Below, piece by piece: positions 9,701 to 17,942 of a stretch of 64,000 bases of DNA (the first letter of the stretch is position 1; every line of letters begins with the position of its first letter). The stretch is from Obesumbacterium proteus. Its GTDB lineage: Bacteria > Pseudomonadota > Gammaproteobacteria > Enterobacterales > Enterobacteriaceae. The stretch lies in assembly GCF_001586165.1 (NCBI RefSeq), contig NZ_CP014608.1, forward strand, positions 2,604,001 through 2,668,000. Direction: 5' to 3'. A model generated the notes under the pieces. The model worked only from the letters and a program-made list of their open reading frames with translations. It was not told the DNA's origin and made no database searches. The translations under genes and the position numbers were made by a program.

Positions 9701-9906
9701 TCAGCCAGAGACAGCTGATGAATACCTCTCACCAGCACCTATTACATGAAGAACAGGGCGTGTGGGTTAACATTGATGGCTTTCATATGGGCGTCGGTGG
9801 AGACGATTCATGGAGCCCCAGCGTTAGCCCAGACTTCCTGCTCAGCGATACGCATTATCGCTATTCGCTGGTTTGGTTCGCCGACCGACCAGCGTCCGTC
9901 GGATAA
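6790..9906 (+). CDS. lacZ: Beta-galactosidase LacZ (GH2 family)
   Basis: Hydrolyses lactose and other beta-galactosides; 1038 residues against 1024 in E. coli LacZ. Similarity runs the full length: N-terminal sugar-binding domain (VVLSRRDWENP, PSNWQM.GYDAPIYTN), the TIM barrel, and C-terminal domains (LGLGPHENYPDR, DGFHMGVGGDDSWSPSV). The acid/base is Glu466 (GNESGHG) and the nucleophile Glu542 (ILCEYAHAMGNS). The gene stands alone between amiA and ypeA, which are adjacent in E. coli; no lacI, permease or thiogalactoside acetyltransferase is beside it. No strong Shine-Dalgarno is seen before the ATG. How lactose would enter the cell is not visible in this window. Confidence 0.96.
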   Translation: MKSNSADNAVNSLSVVLSRRDWENPICTQYRRLPAHPPFNSWRNTQDAQNDRPSLQRISLNGVWAFSYFSQPEQVPEAWRHGDLDDADALQVPSNWQMAGYDAPIYTNITYPIPVNPPFVPQQNPTGCYSLAFSVDDAWLEQGLTRVIFDGVNSAFYLWCNGQWIGYSQDSRLPAEFDLTHALHSGENRLAVLVLRWSDGTYLEDQDMWRMSGIFRDVTLLHKPATHLCDVQISTHLEAGFYHAELEVLVRLNRPEPSYYARVELWRNDRCVAEHQQSIVSDVVDERGAYDDRTTLRLRVDKPLLWSAEEPHLYRAVVSLCDEHGGIVEVEAYDVGFRQIEISHGQLKLNGKPLLIRGANRHEHHPEHGQVMDEETMRRDIVLLKQHNFNAVRCSHYPNHPLWYRLCDQYGLYVVDEANIETHGMIPMNRLSDDPVWFNAMSERVTRMVQRDRNHPSIIIWSLGNESGHGCHHDALYRWVKSNDLTRPVQYEGGGANTTATDILCPMYARVEQDQPHPTVPKWSIKKWVGLPDEARPLILCEYAHAMGNSLGGFDRYWQAFRKYPRLQGGFVWDWVDQALTKVDENGEAYWAYGGDFGDTPNDRQFCLNGLVFPDRTPHPALFEAQRAQQFFQFRLVEQNPLSIEITSEYLFRTSDNEQLFWNVAQDGNILAAGCVDLNLRAETSQHIVLGEMPEMISSGELWLNIEVRQRKATPWSDEHHRCAWDQWRLAQPLALPTAVEACGTMPRLETSGDEHCVIWQDQRWQFNRQTGLLEQWWQGDKATLLTPLQDNFTRAPLDNDIGVSEVARIDPNAWVERWKKAGMYALDVQLLQCAADVVSQGVQITTEHAYHSQQAVLFISRKTYLIDRQGKLHITVAVDVAHGMPAPARIGLSCQVAEVASDVTWLGLGPHENYPDRQFAAQHGCWTLPLSELHTPYIFPSENGLRCHTHQLEFGRWQWQGNFHFGLSRFSQRQLMNTSHQHLLHEEQGVWVNIDGFHMGVGGDDSWSPSVSPDFLLSDTHYRYSLVWFADRPASVG

Positions 9907-9997
9907 GCCCATGGAAACAGTAAGATAACTTTTTCGTTGCGTATCGAAGGATTCCAGCGATAATTAGGTATTAATACAAATAATTACGGTCAGAACC

Positions 9998-10423
9998 ATG
10001 GAAATCCGCGTTTTTAAACAAGCTGATTTTGAAGAAGTTACTACGTTGTGGGAGCGCTGCGACCTGCTGCGCCCGTGGAACGATCCGGAGACGGATATTG
10101 AGCGTAATCTCAATCACGACGCGGATTTATTTCTCGTCGCGGAAGTCGGCGGTGAGGTAGTGGGGACCGTCATGGGCGGCTACGACGGCCATCGTGGCAC
10201 GGCGTATTATCTGGGCGTTCACCCTGATTTTCGCGGCCGTGGCATTGCCAATGCGCTGATCAGTCGGTTAGAGAAAAAGCTGATCGCCCGCGGCTGCCCA
10301 AAGATTCAAATCTTGGTCGGTGAAGAAAATGATGCGGTCATCGGCATGTATGAGAAGCTGGATTACGAAACGCAGGACACCTTGTGTCTGAGCAAAAGAC
10401 TGATTGAAGATCACGAATACTGA
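9998..10423 (+). CDS. ypeA: GNAT family acetyltransferase YpeA
   Basis: A 141-residue N-acetyltransferase of the GNAT fold, the same length as E. coli YpeA. The acetyl-CoA-binding motif A is visible as HPDFRGRGIANALI, preceded by the VAEVGGEVVGTVMGG beta strands and followed by KIQILVGEENDAVIGMYEKL typical of motif B. The substrate is not established. The gene order ypeA-yfeZ-yfeY-yfeX is as in E. coli, except that lacZ sits on the amiA side. Confidence 0.93.
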   Translation: MEIRVFKQADFEEVTTLWERCDLLRPWNDPETDIERNLNHDADLFLVAEVGGEVVGTVMGGYDGHRGTAYYLGVHPDFRGRGIANALISRLEKKLIARGCPKIQILVGEENDAVIGMYEKLDYETQDTLCLSKRLIEDHEY

Positions 10424-10440
10424 TCGCGCTTTTATGTTGG

Positions 10441-10472
10441 GCTCGTTATTTTGCAGAAGCAGGATAACGAGC
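10441..10472 (+). terminator. Perfect 9-bp hairpin after ypeA
   Basis: GCTCGTTAT (10441-10449) pairs with ATAACGAGC (10464-10472) across a 14-base loop. No T-run follows, so this is either a weak or factor-dependent terminator or a processing/stability structure between ypeA and yfeZ. Confidence 0.35.
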
Positions 10473-10498
10473 TGAAACGTCTGGTTTATTTCCTATGA

Positions 10499-10972
10499 GT
10501 GGCTATGCTCCATCGCACCTATTCCCCCGATGATTTTAATACCCACGGCATGTTGCGCTTACCGTGGGCATTTTGGCTGGTTTTGATATTACAGGCTAAA
10601 ACCTGGTTTTTGTTTGTGATGGCGGGGTCATCGCGCCAGCAAGGTGCCGATCTGCTCGCGTTGTTTTATCCCGATCGCGGATTGTTTTGGAGCGGAATGC
10701 TTGTCGGTCTTCCGGCGGCTTTGGGCTTTTTATTGAGCGGTCGCCGCCATTTATGGAAAGGTCTTTGGAAAAGCTGGCGTTGGGTATTAATTCTCACCAC
10801 GCTGGCCCAAATGGGGCTACAGGCTGTACCTTTTTGGACCAACAGCAATGATGTCACGCTGCTCTCTTTAGTCATTCTGTTGTTGGATTTGCTGGCGGTA
10901 GCCTATTTGCTGTTTAACTCCCGTCTGATTGATAGCTTCAAGATTAGCGAGTCATTTAACACTGAGGCCTAA
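10499..10972 (+). CDS. yfeZ: Inner-membrane protein YfeZ (DUF2919)
   Basis: A 157-residue (from GTG 10499) or 155-residue (from ATG 10505) hydrophobic protein with about four membrane segments: residues near 20-40, 60-75, 95-110 and 120-140. It matches the DUF2919 protein YfeZ in length, position and general sequence (N-terminal YSPDDFNTHGMLRLPWAFW, PDRGLFW). Function unknown. It sits between ypeA and the lipoprotein gene yfeY on the same strand. The start is not settled by the sequence, since no strong ribosome-binding site is visible. Confidence 0.85.
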   Translation: MAMLHRTYSPDDFNTHGMLRLPWAFWLVLILQAKTWFLFVMAGSSRQQGADLLALFYPDRGLFWSGMLVGLPAALGFLLSGRRHLWKGLWKSWRWVLILTTLAQMGLQAVPFWTNSNDVTLLSLVILLLDLLAVAYLLFNSRLIDSFKISESFNTEA

Positions 10973-11100
10973 GTGCGAATGACGCGTTAAGGTGAAATTA
11001 GGAAAAAGTTTTCGGCACTTTTTCCCAGATGTGCACTCCAACCAGCCAGATAAACTTTCTCGGGCGTGCTGACCACGACTCGATACCAAGGAGCATTCGC

Positions 11101-11685
11101 ATGAATTTTCGTCCTCTGCTGTTGGTGGTTCCGTTGTTATTAACGGGCTGCTCTACGATGAGTCATATGTCATGGTCAAGCTTGTCACCGCTAAACTGGT
11201 TTGGTAGCTCGGTAGAAGTGAGCGACATGGGCGTTGCGGGTATCAATGCCAGTACGCCGCTAAACGAAGCCGCTATCAATAAGGCGCTGGATGATGATTA
11301 TCGCCTGCGTTCTGGTATGGGCACGCGTAACGGAACCGTCACCTCGTTTTATCAGGCGCTGGACGGTGACACGTTGGTGATGACCATCAGCGGCGATGAT
11401 AAAGGCACCGTGAAACGCGTTAATGTTGAAAACGATGCGATTAAAACGGCATGGGGCGTAAAAATAGGCACGCCGTTTAGCGATCTTTATGAAAAAGCCT
11501 ATGGCATGTGCCAGAAAGGTCAGGGCGATAACGCCAACGACGTTGAATGCGTGGCGAAAGAGAGCCGCCACGTGAGCTATCTGTTCAGCGGTGAATGGCA
11601 TGGGCCAGAAGGTTTAATGCCGTCTGACGATACGCTGAAAAACTGGAAGATTACGCAGATTGTTTGGCACGCCAACGCGATCTAA
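11101..11685 (+). CDS. yfeY: RpoE-regulated lipoprotein YfeY
   Basis: A 194-residue lipoprotein (E. coli 191). The N terminus has a short signal peptide ending in the lipobox LLTGC, so the mature protein would start at Cys17. The body shares blocks with E. coli YfeY: NWFGSSVEVS, DYRLRSGM, KIGTPFSDLYEKAYG and the C-terminal GPEGLMPSDDTLKNWKI. The ATG at 11101 has AAGGAG at 11089-11094; an upstream in-frame extension would precede the signal peptide and is rejected. E. coli yfeY is in the sigma-E regulon; I could not identify a clear sigma-E promoter here. Function unknown. Confidence 0.92.
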   Translation: MNFRPLLLVVPLLLTGCSTMSHMSWSSLSPLNWFGSSVEVSDMGVAGINASTPLNEAAINKALDDDYRLRSGMGTRNGTVTSFYQALDGDTLVMTISGDDKGTVKRVNVENDAIKTAWGVKIGTPFSDLYEKAYGMCQKGQGDNANDVECVAKESRHVSYLFSGEWHGPEGLMPSDDTLKNWKITQIVWHANAI

Positions 11686-11718
11686 ATTCTCTCGCTCTGC
11701 GTCACAGCCTGCCTTTTG

Positions 11719-11753
11719 AAGCGCCGATTTGAATGTTTAAAACCGGCGCTTTT
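11719..11753 (+). terminator. Terminator after yfeY
   Basis: AAGCGCCG (11719-11726) pairs with CGGCGCTT (11744-11751), followed by TT; it lies 34 bases after the yfeY stop and before yfeX. The loop is 17 bases, so the fit is moderate. Confidence 0.55.
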
Positions 11754-11906
11754 CCTCACTAAATACCTCTTTTTTGTTCTGAATTCTTGCTTTTTAGCAA
11801 GGCAACGCCCTCGGCATAGCGTAAACTACGCGCAATTAAATCGCGCTGAAGTGAACGATGTTAGCTTTGAGCGCGGCAAATCAGTCAAAAAGGGAGATGA
11901 CGTTTA

Positions 11907-12806
11907 ATGTCTCAGCCACAAAGCGGTATTTTATTAGAGCATTGTCGTTTTGGTATTTTTATTGAAGCCATGGTGCAAGGCGATCTTGATGCAGTACGTC
12001 AGGGATGCAAAGCCTTCGTCAAAAGCTTGGAAGAACTACAAGCACAATATCCTCAGGAACGTTTAGGCGCGGTTATCGCTTTTGGTAACGATGTTTGGCG
12101 CGATCTTTCCGCAGGCGTTGGTGCGCCAGATCTGAAACCTTTTACCCCACTGGGCAAAGGTTTGGCTCCGGCAACGCAGCGTGACCTGCTGATCCACATT
12201 CAGTCTTTACGCCACGATATCAACTTCTCTTTAGCTCAGGCCGCGCTGGCTGCCTTTGGTAACAGCATTCACGTTGAAGAAGAAGTGCATGGTTTCCGCT
12301 GGGTCGAAGAACGCGATTTGAGCGGCTTTATTGACGGTACCGAAAACCCGAAAGACGAGCAGCGTCCTATCGTAGGCGTGATCGGCAATGACGACGCCGA
12401 TGCAGGCGGTAGCTACGTACTTGTGCAGCGCTGGGAGCACAACCTCAAGCAGTGGGGGCGTTTCAGCACTGAGCAGCAAGAGCAGATTATCGGCCGTACT
12501 AAGCACGACAGCGAAGAGCTTGATCCAGAATCACGCCCAGATACCTCACACGTTAGCCGTGTTGACCTGAGCGAAGATGGCAAAGGCCTGAAAATTCTGC
12601 GTCAAAGCCTGCCATATGGCACCGCAAGCGGCGCACATGGTCTGATGTTTATTGCGTATTGTGGCCGTTTGCACAATATCGAAAAACAGCTGCTAAGCAT
12701 GTTTGGTGACTTAGACGGCAAGCGCGATCAGCTGTTGCGCTTCAGTAAAGCGGTAACCGGCAGCTACTACTTTGCGCCGTCGTTAGATCGCTTAATGTCG
12801 CTGTAA
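11907..12806 (+). CDS. yfeX: Dye-decolourising (DyP-type) haem peroxidase YfeX
   Basis: A 299-residue cytoplasmic DyP-type peroxidase, the length of E. coli YfeX. The family motif with the catalytic aspartate (GFIDGTENP, Asp143) and the proximal haem ligand His215 (DTSHVSRVD) are both present, as are the haem-pocket sequence SGAHGLMFIAYCGR and the C-terminal block RFSKAVTGSYYFAPS. Known activities include porphyrinogen oxidation and peroxidase activity; a role in taking iron from haem has been proposed and debated. AGGGAGATGACGTTTA precedes the ATG. It ends before a clear hairpin terminator. Confidence 0.95.
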   Translation: MSQPQSGILLEHCRFGIFIEAMVQGDLDAVRQGCKAFVKSLEELQAQYPQERLGAVIAFGNDVWRDLSAGVGAPDLKPFTPLGKGLAPATQRDLLIHIQSLRHDINFSLAQAALAAFGNSIHVEEEVHGFRWVEERDLSGFIDGTENPKDEQRPIVGVIGNDDADAGGSYVLVQRWEHNLKQWGRFSTEQQEQIIGRTKHDSEELDPESRPDTSHVSRVDLSEDGKGLKILRQSLPYGTASGAHGLMFIAYCGRLHNIEKQLLSMFGDLDGKRDQLLRFSKAVTGSYYFAPSLDRLMSL

Positions 12807-12814
12807 TCCATACC

Positions 12815-12846
12815 TAACCGCCTGCTTCTGCGGGCGGTTATTTCTC
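12815..12846 (+). terminator. Terminator after yfeX
   Basis: Perfect 8-bp stem TAACCGCC (12815-12822) with GGCGGTTA (12833-12840), followed by TTTCTCTC, 8 bases after the yfeX stop. Confidence 0.75.
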
Positions 12847-13026
12847 TCATATTCACCCTCAATTTCTCCCTCACACCGCCATTCTAAAATGCCTTATAGC
12901 ATTTGATGCTTTCTGAGTCCCAAACGATATATAAAACCGTTACAGGTTAGCCTCTAGTTATAAATACACTAACAGTCATAAAGACGACATGCGTGGTCGT
13001 TTTCACAGACTGACTGAAGGTGAACG

Positions 13027-14031
13027 ATGAAACTGAATAAGCTCAAAGGATGGACGCTGGCGACGTTGCTGATTTCTGGCGGAGCGTCGGCGGCTGAACT
13101 GCTGAATAGCTCTTATGACGTTTCACGCGAGCTGTTTACCGCACTTAACCCGGCCTTTGAAACCCAATGGCAGAAAGAGGGAAACCCAGCTCTGACCATC
13201 AAGCAGTCTCATGCGGGTTCGTCTAAACAGGCTCTGGCTATCTTGCAGGGGTTGCGTGCGGATGTTGTGACCTACAATCAGGTGACCGACGTGCAGATCC
13301 TGCACGATCGCGGCAATCTGATCCCCGCAGACTGGCAGGCTCGCCTACCGAATAACAGCTCACCGTTCTATTCCACCATGGCGTTCTTAGTGCGTAAGGG
13401 AAACCCGAAGCAGATCCATGATTGGAACGATCTGGTACGCAGCGATGTGAAGCTGATCTTCCCTAATCCAAAAACCTCGGGCAACGGGCGTTATACCTAT
13501 CTTGCTGCATGGGGCGCGGCGAATTTAAGCGATGGTGGCGATCAGGCCAAAAGCCGCGAGTGGATGAAACGCTTTCTTGGCAACGTAGAAGTTTTTGATA
13601 CCGGCGGCCGTGGTGCCACGACGACGTTTGTGGAACGTAATTTGGGCGACGTGCTGATTAGCTTTGAATCGGAAGTGAAAAACATTCAAAAACAGTACGG
13701 TGACGCGGGCTATGAGGTGATCGTTCCTCCGGTCGATATTCTGGCTGAATTCCCTGTTGCATGGGTGGATAAAAACGTTGAGCGCAACGGCACCGAAAAA
13801 GCCGCCAAGGCTTATTTGAACTACCTCTATTCGCCAGAGGCACAAAAAATTATCACCAGCTTTAACTACCGTGTGTATGACAAACAGGCGATGGCCGCGA
13901 CCAAAGGGCAGTTCCCTGAAACCAAGCTGTTCCGCGTTGAAGATCAGTTTGGTAGCTGGCCGAAGGTGATGCAAACGCACTTCGCCACCGGCGGTGAGCT
14001 TGATCAACTGTTAGCAGAAGGGCACCGGTAA
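13027..14031 (+). CDS. cysP: Thiosulfate/sulfate-binding periplasmic protein CysP
   Basis: Periplasmic binding protein that delivers thiosulfate (and sulfate) to the CysUWA importer. The 334-residue product (E. coli 338) begins with a signal peptide (MKLNKLKGWTLATLLISG, cleavage near ASA). It contains the family blocks NSSYDVSRELFTALNPAF, SHAGSSKQALAI, VVTYNQVTD, FPNPKTSGNGRYTYLAAWGAA and ATTTFVERNLGDVL, the anion-binding regions of the sulfate-binding family. AAGGTGA precedes the ATG. It heads the cysPUWAM operon, which in E. coli is activated by CysB and acetylserine; the 200 bases upstream would hold that control region, but I could not pick out a CysB site. Confidence 0.96.
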   Translation: MKLNKLKGWTLATLLISGGASAAELLNSSYDVSRELFTALNPAFETQWQKEGNPALTIKQSHAGSSKQALAILQGLRADVVTYNQVTDVQILHDRGNLIPADWQARLPNNSSPFYSTMAFLVRKGNPKQIHDWNDLVRSDVKLIFPNPKTSGNGRYTYLAAWGAANLSDGGDQAKSREWMKRFLGNVEVFDTGGRGATTTFVERNLGDVLISFESEVKNIQKQYGDAGYEVIVPPVDILAEFPVAWVDKNVERNGTEKAAKAYLNYLYSPEAQKIITSFNYRVYDKQAMAATKGQFPETKLFRVEDQFGSWPKVMQTHFATGGELDQLLAEGHR

Positions 14032-14879
14032 TGTTGTTGTCTCGCGCTGCACCTAAAAGGGTTTTGCCCGGCTTTACCCTGAGTCTGGGCAGTAGCCTGC
14101 TGTATACCTGTTTGATTTTGCTGTTGCCGTTAAGCGCGCTGGTCATGCAGCTCGCGCAGATGACGTGGCAGCAGTATTGGGAGGTGATCACCAACCCGCA
14201 GGTGGTGGCCGCCTATAAGGTGACGTTGCTGGCGGCGGGCGTTGCCAGCATATTCAACGCGATATTTGGCATGCTGATGGCATGGATCCTAACGCGCTAT
14301 GAGTTTCCTGGCAAAACTTTGCTGGATGGGCTGATGGATCTGCCGTTTGCTTTGCCAACGGCGGTCGCGGGCTTAACGCTGGCGGGGCTGTTTTCGACGA
14401 CCGGTTGGTATGGGCAATGGCTGGCGATGATAGATATCAAAGTCGCTTTCACATGGTTAGGTATTGCCGTCGCGATGGCGTTTACCAGCATTCCGTTTGT
14501 AGTTCGTACCGTGCAGCCGGTGCTGGAAGAACTCGGCCCTGAGTATGAAGAGGCCGCGCAGACGCTAGGCGCTTCACGTTGGCAGAGCTTTCGTAAAGTG
14601 GTGTTTCCCGAAGTTGCCCCTGCGCTGTTAGCGGGAACCGCGCTGTCGTTCACCCGTAGCCTCGGTGAGTTTGGCGCGGTGATTTTTATCGCGGGCAATA
14701 TCGCATGGAAGACGGAAGTGACGTCGCTGATGATTTTTATCCGTCTGCAAGAATTTGATTATCCAGCGGCGAGTGCGATTGCCTCGGTGATCTTGGCGGC
14801 ATCGTTGCTGCTGCTGTTTAGCATTAACACGTTGCAAAGCCGCTTCGGCAAACGTATTGGGGGGGGCACTAATGGCTGA
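14031..14879 (+). CDS. cysU: Sulfate/thiosulfate ABC transporter permease CysU (CysT)
   Basis: First inner-membrane permease subunit of the CysPUWA importer, 282 residues (E. coli 277). Six hydrophobic segments are apparent, with DLPFALPTAVAGLTL and the EAA loop EEAAQTLGASRWQSFRKVVF around residues 178-197, which docks to CysA. The start shares a base with the cysP stop, and the end overlaps cysW by 8 bases, indicating tight coupling. Confidence 0.95.
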   Translation: MLLSRAAPKRVLPGFTLSLGSSLLYTCLILLLPLSALVMQLAQMTWQQYWEVITNPQVVAAYKVTLLAAGVASIFNAIFGMLMAWILTRYEFPGKTLLDGLMDLPFALPTAVAGLTLAGLFSTTGWYGQWLAMIDIKVAFTWLGIAVAMAFTSIPFVVRTVQPVLEELGPEYEEAAQTLGASRWQSFRKVVFPEVAPALLAGTALSFTRSLGEFGAVIFIAGNIAWKTEVTSLMIFIRLQEFDYPAASAIASVILAASLLLLFSINTLQSRFGKRIGGGTNG

Positions 14880-15750
14880 CTTATCTGCATGGCAAGGCAA
14901 CAGCCAACAACTGCGCCCCAAGGTCGACTGGCTGAAATGGTTTTTGATCGGCAGCGGCGTGCTGCTTTCGGTGCTGCTGTTGCTGGTGCCGATGATTTCG
15001 ATCTTCGCTTTGGCATTTTCTGAAGGCGCTGGCGTGGTGTGGAAGAACCTCAGCGATCCCGACATGCTGCATGCGATTTGGCTCACGGTGCTGGTGGCGT
15101 TGATTACGGTTCCGGTCAATCTGGTATTTGGTACGTTGTTGGCATGGCTGTGCACGCGCTTTGTGTTCCCCGGTCGCCAGTTGCTGCTAACGCTGATTGA
15201 TATTCCTTTTGCGGTTTCGCCGGTGGTGGCGGGGCTGCTCTATTTACTGTTTTACGGTTCGAACGGCCCACTAGGTGGATGGTTGGATGCGCATGACATT
15301 CAACTGATGTTCTCGTGGCCGGGCATGGTGTTAGTCACGGTATTTGTGACCTGTCCGTTTGTGGTTCGCGAGCTGGTTCCGGTGATGATGAGCCAAGGGA
15401 GCCACGAAGATGAAGCGGCGGTGCTGCTGGGCGCTTCTGGCTGGCAGATGTTTCGTCGCGTGACGCTGCCGAATATCCGTTGGGCGCTGTTATATGGCGT
15501 GGTGCTGACAAATGCGCGTGCGATTGGTGAATTTGGTGCGGTATCGGTGGTTTCCGGTTCGATACGTGGTGAAACTTACACGCTGCCGCTACAGGTTGAA
15601 TTGCTGCATCAGGATTACAACACCGCCGGGGCGTTTACCGCCGCCGCGCTGTTAACGCTGATGGCGATTGTAACGTTGTTCTTGAAAAATATGCTGCAAT
15701 GGCGCTTGAACCGGCAGGTGGTTCACGCTGCGCGGGAGGACGTGAAATGA
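14872..15750 (+). CDS. cysW: Sulfate/thiosulfate ABC transporter permease CysW
   Basis: Second permease subunit, 292 residues (E. coli 291). Matches include DPDMLHAIWLTV, DIPFAVSPVVAGLLYLLFYG, and the EAA loop DEAAVLLGASGWQMFRRV, followed by NARAIGEFGAVSVVSGSIRG. The ATG at 14872 (MADLSAW) is chosen over an in-frame upstream start since it matches the E. coli N terminus, with a GGGGGG stretch just upstream as ribosome-binding site. It overlaps both cysU and cysA. Confidence 0.95.
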   Translation: MADLSAWQGNSQQLRPKVDWLKWFLIGSGVLLSVLLLLVPMISIFALAFSEGAGVVWKNLSDPDMLHAIWLTVLVALITVPVNLVFGTLLAWLCTRFVFPGRQLLLTLIDIPFAVSPVVAGLLYLLFYGSNGPLGGWLDAHDIQLMFSWPGMVLVTVFVTCPFVVRELVPVMMSQGSHEDEAAVLLGASGWQMFRRVTLPNIRWALLYGVVLTNARAIGEFGAVSVVSGSIRGETYTLPLQVELLHQDYNTAGAFTAAALLTLMAIVTLFLKNMLQWRLNRQVVHAAREDVK

Positions 15751-16841
15751 GCATTGAAATTAAACAGGTCAACAAATACTTTGGCCGCACCAAAGTTCTG
15801 AACGACATTTCTCTGACCATTCCGTCTGGCCAGATGGTGGCGCTGCTTGGCCCATCCGGATCGGGTAAAACCACGCTGTTGCGAATTATTGCCGGTTTAG
15901 AAGGGCAGAGCGGCGGTCAGCTGAGCTTTAACGGTAATGACGTGAGTCGCCTGCATGCGCGCGATCGCCGCGTGGGTTTTGTCTTCCAGCATTACGCTCT
16001 GTTTCGTCATATGAGCGTGTTCGATAACGTGGCCTTTGGCTTAACGGTGCTGCCGCGTCGCGAGCGTCCATCAACGGCGGCGATTAAACAGAAAGTGGAA
16101 CAGTTGTTGGAAATGGTTCAGCTTGCCCATCTGGCCGATCGTTTTCCTTCCCAGCTCTCTGGTGGACAAAAACAGCGCGTTGCTCTGGCACGTGCGTTAG
16201 CCGTTGAGCCTGAAATTTTGTTGTTGGATGAACCTTTTGGCGCGCTGGATGCACAGGTGCGCAAAGAGCTGCGCCGCTGGTTACGCCAGTTACATGAAGA
16301 ACTGAAATTCACCAGCGTGTTCGTGACTCACGATCAGGAAGAGGCCATGGAAGTGGCGGATCAGATTGTGGTGATGAGCCAAGGGAATATCGAGCAGATT
16401 GGCTCGCCTGACGACGTGTGGCGCGAACCTGCCAGCCGATTTGTGCTGGAGTTCTTGGGCGAAGTGAACAAAGTCGGTGGCGAAATTCGTGGCTCGCAGA
16501 TTTACATCGGTGAACATCACTGGCCTTTGGCATTCTCGCCGTTGCACCAAGGCAAAGTCGATATGTTCCTGCGTCCGTGGGAAATGGAGGTCAGCTTACA
16601 GGCTAATGCGCGCTGTCCGTTGCCCGTTCAGGTCTTGGAAGTGAGCCCACGCGGACACTATTGGCAGCTCACCGTGCAGCCGCAGGGCTGGCATCCTGAA
16701 CCCATCAGCGTGGTGATGCTGGAAGGTAATGGTACACAGGCCCCTAAACGCGGCGGCCGATATTTTGTGGGTGGTCTGAATGCGCGCTTGTATGCGGGTG
16801 ATACGCCCTTGCAGCCGGTAGCGCTGGCTAAAAGTGCTTAG
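15747..16841 (+). CDS. cysA: Sulfate/thiosulfate ABC transporter ATP-binding protein CysA
   Basis: ATPase of the CysPUWA importer; 364 residues (E. coli 365). Walker A GPSGSGKTT is near residues 36-44, the signature LSGGQKQR near 133-140, Walker B LLLDEPFGALD near 155-165, then the switch histidine in THDQEEAMEVAD. The C-terminal 120 residues match the TOBE-like regulatory region of sulfate transporters (DMFLRPWEMEV). The start is the ATG at 15747 that overlaps the cysW stop (ATGA), preceded by GGGAGGA. Confidence 0.96.
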   Translation: MSIEIKQVNKYFGRTKVLNDISLTIPSGQMVALLGPSGSGKTTLLRIIAGLEGQSGGQLSFNGNDVSRLHARDRRVGFVFQHYALFRHMSVFDNVAFGLTVLPRRERPSTAAIKQKVEQLLEMVQLAHLADRFPSQLSGGQKQRVALARALAVEPEILLLDEPFGALDAQVRKELRRWLRQLHEELKFTSVFVTHDQEEAMEVADQIVVMSQGNIEQIGSPDDVWREPASRFVLEFLGEVNKVGGEIRGSQIYIGEHHWPLAFSPLHQGKVDMFLRPWEMEVSLQANARCPLPVQVLEVSPRGHYWQLTVQPQGWHPEPISVVMLEGNGTQAPKRGGRYFVGGLNARLYAGDTPLQPVALAKSA

Positions 16842-16955
16842 ATCCTTTCCCCGTCCTTTTCTTTGAGGCCGGGGATGTAGATTGCGCCTCTTCATCATCT
16901 CCGCTTTTGCATTACACTAAACTTCTCATCTTTTTGTCTAAATAGGTAACCGCTC

Positions 16956-17840
16956 GTGAGTTCTCTGGAATCTTGTATTGGAAACACGCCTTTAGTGCAG
17001 TTGCAGCGCATGGCTGCGGGTACGGGGAGTGAGGTCTGGGTCAAACTGGAAGGGAATAATCCGGCTGGCTCGGTTAAGGATCGCGCAGCGCTGTCGATGA
17101 TTCAGCAGGCTGAACTGCGTGGCGAGATTAAACCAGGCGATACCCTGATTGAGGCAACCAGCGGTAATACCGGCATTGCATTAGCGATGATCGCAGCGCT
17201 GAAAGGTTACCGCATGAAATTGCTGATGCCGGAAAATATGAGCCAAGAGCGTCAAGCTTCCATGCGAGCATACGGTGCCGAGCTGATTTTAGTTAGCCGT
17301 GAGCAGGGCATTGAGGGCGCTCGCGACCTCGCGCAGCAAATGGCCGACCGTGGTGAAGGGATGATCCTCGATCAGTTTAATAATGCGGATAACCCGCTGG
17401 CACATTTCACTACCACCGGGCCTGAGATTTGGCAACAGACGCAGGGCGAGGTGACGCATTTTGTGTCGAGTATGGGCACCACGGGCACGATTACCGGTGT
17501 TGGCCGTTTCCTAAAGCAGCAGAGCGATGCGGTGAAGATCGTCGGTTTACAGCCCTCTGAAGGCTCAAGTATTCCGGGGATCCGTCGTTGGCCGCAGGAA
17601 TATCTGCCGGGAATTTATCGCCCAGAACTGGTGGATGAAGTGATGGATATGTCACAACAGCTGGCAGAAGAAACCATGAAGCGCTTGGCGCGTGAAGAAG
17701 GGCTGTTTTGCGGTGTGAGTTCGGGCGGTGCTGTTGCTGGAGCGTTGCGCGTAGCGCAGGAAAATCCGGGGAGCAAAGTGGTGGCGATTATTTGCGACCG
17801 AGGCGACCGCTATTTATCGACCGGCGTGTTCAACGAATGA
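16956..17840 (+). CDS. cysM: Cysteine synthase B CysM
   Basis: PLP-dependent O-acetylserine sulfhydrylase that accepts sulfide or thiosulfate, making cysteine or S-sulfocysteine. The 294-residue protein starts with GTG and carries the PLP lysine Lys41 (NPAGSVKDRAALSM), the substrate loop EATSGNTGIAL, the phosphate-binding loop SSMGTTGTITG and the CysM-type RRWPQEYLPGI. It ends at STGVFNE, about nine residues shorter than E. coli CysM (303), losing only the variable tail. Last gene of the cysPUWAM operon, with a 114-base gap after cysA, so a secondary promoter is possible. Confidence 0.96.
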   Translation: MSSLESCIGNTPLVQLQRMAAGTGSEVWVKLEGNNPAGSVKDRAALSMIQQAELRGEIKPGDTLIEATSGNTGIALAMIAALKGYRMKLLMPENMSQERQASMRAYGAELILVSREQGIEGARDLAQQMADRGEGMILDQFNNADNPLAHFTTTGPEIWQQTQGEVTHFVSSMGTTGTITGVGRFLKQQSDAVKIVGLQPSEGSSIPGIRRWPQEYLPGIYRPELVDEVMDMSQQLAEETMKRLAREEGLFCGVSSGGAVAGALRVAQENPGSKVVAIICDRGDRYLSTGVFNE

Positions 17841-17900
17841 GATTCGTTGAGTACTCGTATCGCTTGCTGGAGAGAGTGAAATTTCCGCGAGCAGCCAATA

Positions 17901-17928
17901 AAAAACGGAGCCTTAGGCTCCGTTTTTT
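17901..17928. terminator. Bidirectional terminator between cysM and crr
   Basis: AAAAACGGAGCC (17901-17912) and GGCTCCGTTTTT (17916-17927) form a 12-bp stem with loop TTA, flanked by A-run and T-run, so it can end transcription of both converging genes. Confidence 0.9.
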
Positions 17929-17942
17929 CATGCTAAATCACA

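Noticed and set aside
11716..11907. 63-codon ORF before yfeX
   Set aside because: It contains the yfeY terminator and the likely yfeX promoter, and its composition is not protein-like.
12906..13026. CysB-binding sites upstream of cysP
   Set aside because: CysB sites are too degenerate to call by eye; the region is plausible but no specific site can be supported.
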